Positions 1 through 6,621 of a DNA stretch of 20,188 bases are shown here, piece by piece. This DNA comes from CBDUSL01 sp965370265 (GTDB lineage Bacteria > Patescibacteriota > Patescibacteriia > JAXHNJ01). A model generated the notes under the pieces. The model was not told where the DNA came from and ran no database searches. It worked only from the letters and a program-made list of their open reading frames with translations. The DNA lies in contig CBDUSL010000010.1 in the NCBI GenBank assembly GCA_965370265.1, positions 1 to 20,188 of the forward strand. The letters are read 5' to 3'. The position numbers and the translations under genes are program-made. Each line of letters opens with the position of its first letter. The first letter of the stretch is position 1.

Positions 1-821
1 AAATTTCGTTGACCGGCAAAACAACGATATTTTAAAATATTTTCCGGGTTTAAATAATACTGTCGGATTGCTTCTATATGCGTAGATGAATTTTTGATAT
101 TTTGATTATTATGTAAAATCCAGTTAAAAAAATGATTTACGTCATTTTTTGCCGGCCAAAGATCGGTGATTAAATTATTGCTTGTTTTGTCTTTTGATTC
201 TACTGACTCAATTTTTTCATCTAAGGGCTGTAAAATAATAGAAGTATTGGGCAATGCCTGTAAATATTCAATTAAATCCGGCGCCCCCTTAATATTTTGA
301 GCGGTAATTAACAGGCCGACTTCTAAATTAATCCCTTTTTGATTTATAAGCTCAATTGCTTTTTTCGCCTGGTCAAAGGCTAGCGAATGTCCGCGTAAGG
401 TATTATGTATTTCTTTGTTTAAGCTGTAGAAAGAAATTTTAACGGTATCTAATCTTGCCTCTTTCATTTCATCCAGAGTTTTTTCATCGATTAATAATCC
501 ATTGGAATTAAGGGCTATTTTATAAAAATATTTTTTTAATTCTTTGATAAGAAAAAGACAAAGACCCTTTCTTATTAATGGTTCTCCGCCATTTATTTCT
601 ACGAAAGTACTCGGTTTTAATGTGCTGGATAATTTGTCAACTATATTTTTCCAGTCCTCTTTATCTAATTCATCATGATTAGTTTTTTGCCAAATAGAAC
701 AAGATTGGCAGCGAAAATTGCAGCGCATAGTAATGATGAGGCTTAAAAATTCCGGAGGAATTGTATATTGACCGGTTTGATAACTTATTTCTTTGTATAG
801 TTTTTCTATTATTTTACTCAT
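1..821 (-). CDS. Radical SAM protein with probable SPASM domain, C-terminus cut by window edge
   Basis: The first 273 codons are visible; the gene runs off the left edge with no stop. Cys34, Cys38 and Cys41 form the CX3CX2C motif that holds the radical SAM 4Fe-4S cluster, followed by an aromatic residue nearby (W44). G78-G79-E80-P81 is the GGEP strand that binds the methionine part of SAM. Near the visible end, Cys266 in a C-F-A-G context looks like the first cysteine of a SPASM/twitch domain, which carries auxiliary clusters in peptide- and sugar-modifying members. The substrate cannot be told from this part. It is a single gene behind its own promoter, separated from the efp cluster by a terminator. 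The start is the first ATG after a TATAAT box; no clear Shine-Dalgarno is seen. The radical SAM fold is secure, the SPASM assignment is likely, and the function is unknown. Confidence 0.85.
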   Translation of the reverse strand, partial: MSKIIEKLYKEISYQTGQYTIPPEFLSLIITMRCNFRCQSCSIWQKTNHDELDKEDWKNIVDKLSSTLKPSTFVEINGGEPLIRKGLCLFLIKELKKYFYKIALNSNGLLIDEKTLDEMKEARLDTVKISFYSLNKEIHNTLRGHSLAFDQAKKAIELINQKGINLEVGLLITAQNIKGAPDLIEYLQALPNTSIILQPLDEKIESVESKDKTSNNLITDLWPAKNDVNHFFNWILHNNQNIKNSSTHIEAIRQYYLNPENILKYRCFAGQRN

Positions 822-846
822 AGTAATACTTATAAACACTATCTTA

Positions 847-873
847 ATTATACCAAATTATAATAATTAACAA
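847..873 (-). promoter_or_regulatory. Promoter of the radical SAM gene
   Basis: On the minus strand a TATAAT (847-852) lies 25 bases before the start codon, with TTGTTA (868-873) 15 bases upstream as a weak -35. A second TATAAT is at 857-862. The -35 overlaps the U-tract side of the efp terminator, so one operon ends where the next gene begins. Confidence 0.5.
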
Positions 874-898
874 AAAAACAGCCAATCTTAGCTGTTTT
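872..898 (-). terminator. Intrinsic terminator of the rpsF-ssb-rpsR-efp operon
   Basis: On the minus strand AAAACAGC (898-891) and GCTGTTTT (882-875) make an 8-bp stem with an 8-base loop, followed by further U residues to 872. It lies 25 bases past the efp stop. The plus-strand reading also ends in a short T run, so weak bidirectional action is possible. Confidence 0.75.
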
Positions 899-923
899 TA
901 AGTATTTATGCTGGCAAAGTTAT

Positions 924-1484
924 TTAAACCCTTTCTACATATTTTCCGGTTTCAGTGTTAACCCGGATTGTATCGCCGTTTTTTATAAAAATAGGAACTT
1001 TTATTTTGTGTCCAGTTTCAAGAACGGCGTCTTTGGTGACAGATCCCTGGGCCGTATCCCCGCGGATTCCTTCACTGGTTTGAGTAACTTTCAACTCTAT
1101 TTTTATAGGAATGTCTATATTAATCGCTTTCCCTTCAAAATTTAATAGATCAACATCTGATCCTTCTTTAATAAAGTTGATTTTCTCCCCAATTTGGTTT
1201 TTGGATAATGAAAACTGCTCGTATGTTTTTTCGTCCATAAAAAAATAATTTTCTCCTTCTTGGTAGAGAAAATTAGCGGTTGAACGGACTAATTCTGCTT
1301 CTTCAAACTTGTCTGAACTTTTAAAGTTTTTTTCCAGGACATTGCCGGTGATGAGATTTTTCATTTTTGTCTGGAGAATCGCTCCTCCTCGGCCCATTTT
1401 TACATGCTGAGTTTTAACAACCCGGTATGGCTCTCCTTCAAATTTAAAATTACTGCCGATTTTTAAATCACTAATGGAAAGCAT
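924..1484 (-). CDS. efp: Translation elongation factor P
   Basis: At 186 residues this is full-length EF-P, which binds between the P and E sites and rescues ribosomes stalled on polyproline. The N-terminal KOW-like domain (about 1-65) contains the acceptor-arm loop V-K-M-G-R-G-G-A; the two OB domains follow, with the C-terminal signature around R-G-D-T near residue 142. The tip residue, which is Lys34 in E. coli (beta-lysylated), is Arg32 here, as in EF-Ps that are rhamnosylated by EarP; no modification enzyme is visible in the window. The ATG lies one base beyond the rpsR stop codon (1486-1488), so translation is probably coupled. It is the last gene of the ribosomal cluster. Confidence 0.95.
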   Translation of the reverse strand: MLSISDLKIGSNFKFEGEPYRVVKTQHVKMGRGGAILQTKMKNLITGNVLEKNFKSSDKFEEAELVRSTANFLYQEGENYFFMDEKTYEQFSLSKNQIGEKINFIKEGSDVDLLNFEGKAINIDIPIKIELKVTQTSEGIRGDTAQGSVTKDAVLETGHKIKVPIFIKNGDTIRVNTETGKYVERV

Positions 1485-1485
1485 A

Positions 1486-1701
1486 TTATTTTTGGGTATA
1501 AGGAATCAAAGCCATAAAACGAGCCCTCTTAATCGCTTGGGAGAGTTTTCTTTGGTGTTTCATGCAGACTCCGCTTCTTCTTCGGGGAATAATTTTGAAA
1601 TATGAAGAAGTAAAACGCTGAAGAGTTTGAATATCTTTATAGTCTATTTCTTTAATTCCGTTAGTACAAAAGTAACAGGATTTATTTTTCGGTCTAAGCA
1701 T
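1486..1701 (-). CDS. rpsR: 30S ribosomal protein bS18
   Basis: This 71-residue basic protein matches bS18 in length. It has C-Y-F-C near the N-terminus (residues 9-12), the I-P-R-R-R-S-G-V-C segment around residues 38-46, and the H-Q-R-K-L-S-Q-A-I-K-R-A-R-F block typical of the family. bS18 forms a heterodimer with bS6 on the platform of the small subunit, and bS6 is encoded two genes upstream. The gene follows ssb by 11 bases and touches efp, giving the order rpsF-ssb-rpsR-efp. The usual neighbour rplI (bL9) does not follow. The identification is secure. Confidence 0.96.
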   Translation of the reverse strand: MLRPKNKSCYFCTNGIKEIDYKDIQTLQRFTSSYFKIIPRRRSGVCMKHQRKLSQAIKRARFMALIPYTQK

Positions 1702-1712
1702 AAGTTTATGGT

Positions 1713-2129
1713 TTAAAATGGAATATCCTCTACATTTATTTCCTCTTCGGCCTTTGCCTCCGGCTGAGCGGTGTTATTGTCTCCGGCGGGAGCGTCGCCT
1801 TTTTTATCGAGCATAATCATATTTTCGGTGATAATATCCGTGCGGTATTTTTTTACGCCAGTTGGGTCTTCCCATGAGCCGGTTTGGAGGCGTCCTTCAA
1901 TATAAACTTTACTGCCTTTTTTGAGGTATTGCTGGCATATTTCAGCCAGTTTGCCCCAGGCGACTACATTATGAAACTCAACTTTGGACTGCTTTTCACC
2001 GGTTGATGGATTTTTCCAGACACGATTAGTAGCGACTCCAAAAGAAGCAACACTCTGGCCAGAAGAAGTGGTTCTGGTTTCTGGATCTCGGGTCAAATTT
2101 CCGATGATCATGGCTTTGTTTAAATTCAT
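1713..2129 (-). CDS. ssb: Single-stranded DNA-binding protein
   Basis: This 138-residue protein has an OB fold over residues 1-108, beginning M-N-L-N-K-A-M-I-I-G-N-L-T-R-D-P-E, then a short acidic and alanine-rich linker. It ends in the V-E-D-I-P-F tip that recruits replication and repair partners in SSBs. W38, the V-E-F-H region and the W-G-K-L-A segment are the usual ssDNA-binding and tetramer positions. It sits between rpsF and rpsR, as in most bacteria. The leader between rpsF and ssb is very AT-rich and shows no Shine-Dalgarno. The identification is secure. Confidence 0.97.
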   Translation of the reverse strand: MNLNKAMIIGNLTRDPETRTTSSGQSVASFGVATNRVWKNPSTGEKQSKVEFHNVVAWGKLAEICQQYLKKGSKVYIEGRLQTGSWEDPTGVKKYRTDIITENMIMLDKKGDAPAGDNNTAQPEAKAEEEINVEDIPF

Positions 2130-2187
2130 AATTTTAATTGGTTATAGATTTAGTAATTTGCGGTTTAATTTTATTTAAATTTAAGAT

Positions 2188-2721
2188 TTATTCCTCTATT
2201 ATGTCATCCTGAAGAATTTCATCCAATTTGGCGTCAAGTTCTTCAATGCTTACTTTTTCCTTTTTCTCTTCTTTTTTTCTCCCTTTGAGAGATCCACCTT
2301 GGGCGGGCTTTTCTTTTTCTTCCACTTCTTTTTTAAAAACGGGCACTTCTTTTTTGAAGACAGGAGAGATGGATACTTTTCCCGCGGACGGGATCCCGCT
2401 TTGCGGTGATTTTGGCTTTTCTTCTTCTTCTTTCGCGGGTTCCTTGCTAACAATCATAAAACGGATAATCTCGTTCATTGGCTTTAATTTTTTATTCAAT
2501 TCAATTAATTTTTCAGATTCAAGCTCAAATTGACTTAGGACATAAAAACCCACTTTCATCTTATTAATTGGGTAAGCCAATTTCTTTTTACCCAGATTTT
2601 CGGTGGAAATAATCTTGCCTTCAGCTTTTTTTACTAATTCCTCAAAAGTAGCCATAATTTTTGGCTGTTCTTCCTCGGATATTTCACTATTGATAATATA
2701 GAGTATTTCGTAATTCGACAT
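2188..2721 (-). CDS. rpsF: 30S ribosomal protein bS6 with a long charged C-terminal extension
   Basis: Residues 1-95 are a normal bS6 ferredoxin-like domain (M-S-N-Y-E-I-L-Y-I-I at the start; the L-G-K-K-K-L-A-Y-P-I strand near residue 45). The protein then continues to 177 residues, about 80 more than a minimal bS6. The tail is low-complexity: a Glu/Lys stretch, a Ser/Pro/Gly patch encoded by a GC-rich twin hairpin (2380-2406), a back-to-back repeat of P-V-F-K-K-E-V, more Lys/Glu, and a terminal acidic helix around residues 158-177. bS6 partners bS18 on the platform. It is the first gene of its operon, behind a strong promoter, and its ATG has no Shine-Dalgarno. Confidence 0.95.
   Translation of the reverse strand: MSNYEILYIINSEISEEEQPKIMATFEELVKKAEGKIISTENLGKKKLAYPINKMKVGFYVLSQFELESEKLIELNKKLKPMNEIIRFMIVSKEPAKEEEEKPKSPQSGIPSAGKVSISPVFKKEVPVFKKEVEEKEKPAQGGSLKGRKKEEKKEKVSIEELDAKLDEILQDDIIEE
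2380..2406 (-). repeat. Twin-hairpin palindromic element inside rpsF
   Basis: On the plus strand TCCCG (2380-2384) pairs with CGGGA (2389-2393), and CCGC (2396-2399) pairs with GCGG (2403-2406) across a TTT loop. The two join through the perfect palindrome CGGGATCCCG (2389-2398), with GATC at 2392-2395. It is a GC-rich island in AT-rich coding sequence and encodes the Ser/Pro/Gly patch of the bS6 tail. On the minus strand its layout matches the element at 4100-4129: an AAA-loop hairpin, GATC, then a TCC-type loop. Confidence 0.5.
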
Positions 2722-2771
2722 TATTAATATGTTTTAAAGATAAAAAAACAAGCTTGAATTAGCTTAAAGAA

Positions 2772-2800
2772 ATATTAACACGTAATTAAAAAATTGGCAA
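2772..2800 (-). promoter_or_regulatory. Promoter of the rpsF operon
   Basis: Minus strand TTGCCA (2795-2800), a 17-base spacer and TAATAT (2772-2777) preceded by TGT give a near-consensus -35 and an extended -10. The predicted transcript starts near 2765, about 44 bases before the rpsF ATG. Confidence 0.7.
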
Positions 2801-2838
2801 GAGATAAGAGAGGTATTTATTAAGTAGCGAAAAAACAG

Positions 2839-2844
2839 TATAAT
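2839..2844 (+). promoter_or_regulatory. -10 box of the Trm11-like gene, giving a near-leaderless mRNA
   Basis: A perfect TATAAT ends 7 bases before the ATG at 2852. With usual spacing, transcription would begin at or within a base or two of the start codon. The -35 region is weak. It is back to back with the rpsF promoter. Confidence 0.55.
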
Positions 2845-2851
2845 AAGAATT

Positions 2852-4129
2852 ATGTATAAGTATTTCTTTATCTTGGGCCGGAATAGGGTTCTTTCTGTGG
2901 CTGAAATTAGCTCTGTTTTTTGTAAACACAGAGTGTTTGACTTTAAACCTGTTTTTCTGGAGAAAGAGGTTTTTGTGGTTGAAACCCTCCAAAAAGTGGA
3001 TCTTAAACGGATAAATAATGATTTGGGAGGGGTGATAAAATGCGGGATAATTATTTCAGAAAAAGAAAAAGGATCTGAGCTTAAAAAGAGTTTAAGTGAG
3101 TTATTAAAAATTGAAACAATCCTGGAAATTATTAAAAAAACAGACAAAAAAATAATGCTTGGATTTAGTCTCTATGTGCAAAAACAAAAGATTTTTGGCG
3201 AGGTGAAGAACTTGTTGCAGGGTCTTTTTATAGATTTAAAAAAAGAGTTTAAAAATAAAGGGATTACCAGCCGGGTTGTTTCCTCATCCGGCCGGACATT
3301 GTCATCAGTGGTGGTAAAGAAAAATAAATTGATTACTCAGGGAGCAGAGCTAAATTTTTTTATTTTTGGCTCAAAAATACTGGTTGGCCGGACAGAATGC
3401 CTTCAGGATTTTGAAAGTTTTGGCTTTCGTGACTTTAGCCGCCCGGCTCGGGATATGGAAATAGGGATGATGCCGCCTAAACTGGCCAGGATAATGATAA
3501 ATATTTCCGGGGCTAATAAAAATGATATTCTCCTGGATCCGTTTTGCGGCTGCGGCACTATTTTACAGGAAGCTTTGCTTTTAGGCCTGCAAAAAATAGT
3601 TGGTTCTGATGTTAGTTCTAATGCGGTTAATAAAACTAAAATTAATATTAAATGGCTCCGGGAAAAATACAGGATTAATGACAGAAAAATTAGGATATTT
3701 GAAATGGACATCTTAAATATTAGTAGAGAATTAAAAGAAAATTCAGTTGACGTGGTAGTGACGGAGCCATACCTTGGCCCTGCTTTGAAAAAAAATATTA
3801 GTTCAAAAAAAATAAAAAAGACAACCGATGAACTTATTCATCTTTACCGAATTTTTTTCCGGGAAATAAAAAAGGTTTTACGAAAGCGGGGAAAAATAGT
3901 TATTATCTGGCCCGTCTTTAAGGCCCAAAAAGGTTTTATCAATTTGCCGATTTTAGACGAAGTAATTAAAATGGGTTTTTCGCAGGAAAGAATATTGCCC
4001 GAAAGCTTAAAAAATAAGTCTTTTTCTGAACTTACCCGCCGGGGATCAGCCATCTATTCCCGTGAAGATCAAAATGTATTAAGAGAAATATTTATTTTTT
4101 CCGCCAAAGGCGGATCAGCCTCTGGCTGA
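2852..4129 (+). CDS. Trm11/TrmG10-like tRNA guanosine methyltransferase
   Basis: This 425-residue protein starts M-Y-K-Y-F-F-I-L-G-R-N, the usual opening of Trm11-type enzymes that methylate N2 of G10 in tRNA in archaea and eukaryotes. A divergent THUMP-like RNA-binding region covers about 1-180. The R-P-A-R-D segment (198-201 and next) leads into the Rossmann methyltransferase: motif I D-P-F-C-G-C-G-T (229-236), SAM-ribose acid in G-S-D (251-253), and catalytic motif IV T-E-P-Y-L-G-P (304-310) in place of D/N-P-P-Y. The last nine residues plus the stop are encoded entirely by a 30-bp twin hairpin (4100-4129), so the natural C-terminus may once have been elsewhere. It is probably co-transcribed with the CapA-like gene 34 bases on. 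The methyltransferase fold is secure; the G10 target is inferred from family resemblance. Confidence 0.82.
   Translation: MYKYFFILGRNRVLSVAEISSVFCKHRVFDFKPVFLEKEVFVVETLQKVDLKRINNDLGGVIKCGIIISEKEKGSELKKSLSELLKIETILEIIKKTDKKIMLGFSLYVQKQKIFGEVKNLLQGLFIDLKKEFKNKGITSRVVSSSGRTLSSVVVKKNKLITQGAELNFFIFGSKILVGRTECLQDFESFGFRDFSRPARDMEIGMMPPKLARIMINISGANKNDILLDPFCGCGTILQEALLLGLQKIVGSDVSSNAVNKTKINIKWLREKYRINDRKIRIFEMDILNISRELKENSVDVVVTEPYLGPALKKNISSKKIKKTTDELIHLYRIFFREIKKVLRKRGKIVIIWPVFKAQKGFINLPILDEVIKMGFSQERILPESLKNKSFSELTRRGSAIYSREDQNVLREIFIFSAKGGSASG
4100..4129 (+). repeat. Twin-hairpin palindromic element encoding the C-terminus and stop of the Trm11-like gene
   Basis: TCCGCC (4100-4105), AAA loop, GGCGGA (4109-4114), followed without a gap by TCAGCC (4115-4120), TCT loop, GGCTGA (4124-4129): two perfect 6-bp stems with 3-base loops, joined at GATC (4113-4116). 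The reading frame through it gives S-A-K-G-G-S-A-S-G and the stop TGA. Its GC content is far above the flanks. Confidence 0.7.
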
Positions 4130-4163
4130 AGATATGAAATATATAATTAACAAGGTATATTAA

Positions 4164-5225
4164 GTGCTTAATAGGAAAATAGAAAACATTTGGTTTTATA
4201 CCGCTATTTTTTGTGTGGTTATTGTTCTTCTTAACGTTTTTTATACTCAAGTAGTGGCTTTTGAAATGGAGAATAATGAATCGCTGTTATATGTCAAAAA
4301 AACAGCCGAAAAAAAAGAAATAACTCTTATATTCGGCGGGGATGTTATGCTGGCCAGGACAGTGGAACAAAAAATCCTAGCGGCGGATGACTTCAGCCTT
4401 CCATTTCGAAAAATTGCCGATGAATTTTCGGGAGCCGATTTAGCTTTTGTAAATCTTGAATCGCCTTTTTATGATGGCGGTTCGGCCACTCCAAACGGCA
4501 GTGTAGTTTTTCGGGCTCTTCCTGATTCTATCCAAGGTTTACAACTAGCCGGCATTGATATTGTTTCTCTGGCTAACAACCATTTTGGCAATCAAGGTGT
4601 TGCCGGCGAAAGGTATACTTTCCAACTTCTGAACGAAAATAATATTGAATATTGCGGAGCGGGAGAAAATTTTTTAGAAGCTCATACGGCCAAGATTATT
4701 GAAATAAATGATACTAAAATCGGATTTCTTGCTTACGCTTATCCAGAAACTCTGTATGTAGCCGGAAATAACTCTCCTGGAGTGGCTAATATGGATATTA
4801 GTCAGATGAAAAAAGATGTTGAGATATTAAGCAATTCGGTTGATTTTGTGGTCGTCTCGATGCATGCCGGGGCCGAGTACACCCATAATCCTGGCAGTTT
4901 TCAGGTTGATTTTGCTCATGCGGCCGTTGATTCGGGAGCTGATTTAATAATTGGTCATCATTCTCATGTGGTGCAAACTACAGAAAAATATAATAACAGC
5001 TATATTATTTATGGCCTGGGTAATTTAGTATTTGACCAAATGTGGTCAGAAGAAACCCAGCAGGGAGTGGTGGCTAAAGTGATGTTAGAAGATAGCGGAT
5101 TAAAATCAATTGAATTTAATCCGGTCCATATTTATGATTACAATCAGCCGGATTGGGCTGACGAAGATGAGACTAGCCAGATTCTTAATGATATGAATTT
5201 AAAGAATGGTACTATAGAATTTTAA
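4164..5225 (+). CDS. CapA/PgsA-family membrane-anchored metallophosphatase-like protein
   Basis: This 353-residue protein begins with GTG, preceded by AAGG at 4152-4155. A hydrophobic segment (about 9-32) anchors it or exports it, so the body lies outside the membrane. The body is a CapA domain of the calcineurin-like metallophosphatase superfamily: F-G-G-D-V-M-L-A-R (58-65) with metal-binding D60, N-L-E-S-P (97-101), S-L-A-N-N-H (135-140), M-H-A-G-A-E-Y (233-239) and G-H-H-S-H-V (264-269). Family members take part in poly-gamma-glutamate capsule synthesis (CapA/PgsA), but many single-gene homologues have unknown substrates, and no capB or capC is nearby. The gene follows the Trm11-like gene by 34 bases. 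Its stop codon overlaps the U-tract of a terminator that serves the opposite strand. The domain call is secure; a capsule role is only possible. Confidence 0.85.
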   Translation: MLNRKIENIWFYTAIFCVVIVLLNVFYTQVVAFEMENNESLLYVKKTAEKKEITLIFGGDVMLARTVEQKILAADDFSLPFRKIADEFSGADLAFVNLESPFYDGGSATPNGSVVFRALPDSIQGLQLAGIDIVSLANNHFGNQGVAGERYTFQLLNENNIEYCGAGENFLEAHTAKIIEINDTKIGFLAYAYPETLYVAGNNSPGVANMDISQMKKDVEILSNSVDFVVVSMHAGAEYTHNPGSFQVDFAHAAVDSGADLIIGHHSHVVQTTEKYNNSYIIYGLGNLVFDQMWSEETQQGVVAKVMLEDSGLKSIEFNPVHIYDYNQPDWADEDETSQILNDMNLKNGTIEF

Positions 5226-5251
5226 AAACCCCCGTAGCATGGACGGGGGTT
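5224..5251 (-). terminator. Intrinsic terminator between convergent units
   Basis: AACCCCCGT (5227-5235) pairs with ACGGGGGTT (5243-5251): a 9-bp GC-rich stem with a 7-base loop. On the minus strand it is followed by TTTTT, so it ends transcripts coming from the ychF side. On the plus strand there is no U-tract, but it may still slow CapA transcripts. Confidence 0.8.
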
Positions 5252-5276
5252 AAGAAGGGATCGGATATGGGACAAG

Positions 5277-5381
5277 TTATTTTTCGGGTGGGGGAATATC
5301 TTCCGTATATTTAAGAAAAGTTAAAGCTTCTCTTTGTATATCTGTGAATGTCAGCAAGTTTGCCTCCTTATTTCCAACCAT
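5277..5381 (-). CDS. Possible 34-codon small protein or gene remnant
   Basis: An ATG at 5379-5381 opens 34 codons ending at TAA just before the terminator. The predicted peptide is hydrophilic, starts M-V-G-N-K-E-A-N and ends Y-T-E-D-I-P-P-P-E-K. Inside it, AAGGAGG stands 5 bases before a TTG, which would give a 26-residue product. In the same frame upstream, 27 open codons (5400-5480) with plausible residue use lack any ATG, GTG or TTG start and are cut off by one TAA (5397-5399). This could be a decayed gene, two small genes, or noncoding RNA. It has its own promoter and terminator. No family is recognised. Confidence 0.3.
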   Translation of the reverse strand: MVGNKEANLLTFTDIQREALTFLKYTEDIPPPEK

Positions 5382-5482
5382 TTTGAGCCCGGCATTTTAT
5401 TCCTTTATACCAATGGGCTCTTTGTTGAGAGTGTCTTGGTCTGATGATTCACCTCCCTTTTTGGAATGTGCTTTGTATTTTT

Positions 5483-5512
5483 ATATTACCTTAAAAAGAG
5501 TATTTTCGTCAA
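5483..5512 (-). promoter_or_regulatory. Promoter of the short unit downstream of ychF
   Basis: Minus strand TTGACG (5507-5512), an 18-base spacer and TAATAT (5483-5488). The -35 lies just outside the ychF stop. The predicted RNA runs from about 5476 to the terminator at 5224, roughly 250 bases. AAAGGGAGGTGA, a strong anti-16S match, lies about 20 bases into it. Confidence 0.5.
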
Positions 5513-5514
5513 AC

Positions 5515-6621
5515 TTATCTAAAAAGAAAGTGGATAACATCGCCGTCTTGAACTAAATAATCTTTACCGACAATTTTTATTAATCCTTTTTCTTTGGCCT
5601 TTAACTCTGAACCTACTTTAATTAATTCTCCGAATTTAATTACCTCGGCTTTTATAAATCCTTCCTGAAAATCTGTGTGAATAATCCCGGCTGTTTCCGG
5701 AGCGAGCGCCCCATTTTTAAAAGTCCAAGCACGCACTTCTTTTGGTCCGCCTGTAAGGAAAGTTCTTAAATCAAGAAGGTGGTATCCTTCTTTTATTAAT
5801 TTATCAAGACCGGATTCTTCAAGGCCCAGGTCTTTTAAGAATTCTTCTTTTTCTTCTTTTGAATCCAGGTCAGCCACTTCTGATTCTAATTTGGCGGAAA
5901 TGATAACTACTTCCGAATCATTTTGTTGGGCAATTTCTTGTACTTGTTTAACATATTCATTTTCTTTGTTTAAGTTATTTTCGTCAACATTACAACAATA
6001 AATCTGTTTTTTTTGGGTAATTAACTGAAGTTCCTGAATGGCCAAAGTTTCGTCTTTATCAAATTCTATACTTCTGGCAGGAAGGCCTTGGCCAAGGCCC
6101 TTTTCCAGTTTTTCAAGCAAGGGAGTGATAAATTTGGCTTTTTTAGCCACTTCTTTATCCTGAGACTTAATTTGTTTTTCCAGTGATTCTTTCCTTTTTT
6201 GTACGGTTTCGAGATCAGCCAAAGCCAGTTCGGTTTCAATAATTTCGATATCTTCTTTTGGATTTACTTCACCGCTGACATGCACAACGTCGCTGTTTTC
6301 AAAGCAGCGCACGACATGGGCGATTACTTTTACCAGTCTAATATTTTCTAAAAATTTATTACCCAAACCTTCGCCCTTGGAGGCGCCTTTAACTAGTCCT
6401 GCGATATCAAAAAATTCGACAATAGTTGGAATTACTTTTTCCGGTTTATATATTTTGGCTAGTGCAGCCAATCTTTGGTCAGGGACGCTAACAACACCCA
6501 CGTTTGGTTCAATCGTGCAAAAGGGATAATTCTGGATATCAATTTGTTGTTCAGTCAGCGCCTTAAAGAGGGTGGATTTACCCACATTAGGCAAGCCAAC
6601 AATTCCAATAGAAAATGACAT
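5515..6621 (-). CDS. ychF: YchF/OLA1-family ribosome-associated GTPase/ATPase
   Basis: At 368 residues this matches the family length. The P-loop is G-L-P-N-V-G-K-S-T (9-17); the family hallmark Y-P-F-C-T-I-E-P-N follows; G3 is D-I-A-G-L-V-K-G-A, and the specificity motif is N-V-D-E instead of N-K-x-D, which is why YchF proteins prefer ATP. A coiled-coil insertion (about 125-185) and a C-terminal TGS domain (about 280-368) complete the fold. YchF binds the ribosome and is linked to stress responses. Its ATG overlaps the CYTH-protein stop by one base (TAATG), so the two are translationally coupled. It is the last gene of the glyA run. Confidence 0.95.
   Translation of the reverse strand: MSFSIGIVGLPNVGKSTLFKALTEQQIDIQNYPFCTIEPNVGVVSVPDQRLAALAKIYKPEKVIPTIVEFFDIAGLVKGASKGEGLGNKFLENIRLVKVIAHVVRCFENSDVVHVSGEVNPKEDIEIIETELALADLETVQKRKESLEKQIKSQDKEVAKKAKFITPLLEKLEKGLGQGLPARSIEFDKDETLAIQELQLITQKKQIYCCNVDENNLNKENEYVKQVQEIAQQNDSEVVIISAKLESEVADLDSKEEKEEFLKDLGLEESGLDKLIKEGYHLLDLRTFLTGGPKEVRAWTFKNGALAPETAGIIHTDFQEGFIKAEVIKFGELIKVGSELKAKEKGLIKIVGKDYLVQDGDVIHFLFR

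Noticed and set aside
2228..2533. 101-residue plus-strand frame and a Lys-rich minus-strand frame within rpsF
   Set aside because: Both are by-products of the low-complexity, repeat-bearing rpsF tail.
2852..4129. DNA methyltransferase of a restriction system
   Set aside because: The N-terminal region is Trm11/THUMP-like, the catalytic motif is T-E-P-Y-L-G, and no endonuclease gene is nearby.
5226..5476. SRP RNA, tmRNA or RNase P RNA in the short unit after ychF
   Set aside because: None of the conserved core sequences of these RNAs is present.
5344..5556. 70-residue plus-strand reading frame between the CapA-like gene and ychF
   Set aside because: It overlaps the 3' end of ychF on the other strand, has no ribosome-binding site, and the promoter and terminator around it point the other way.
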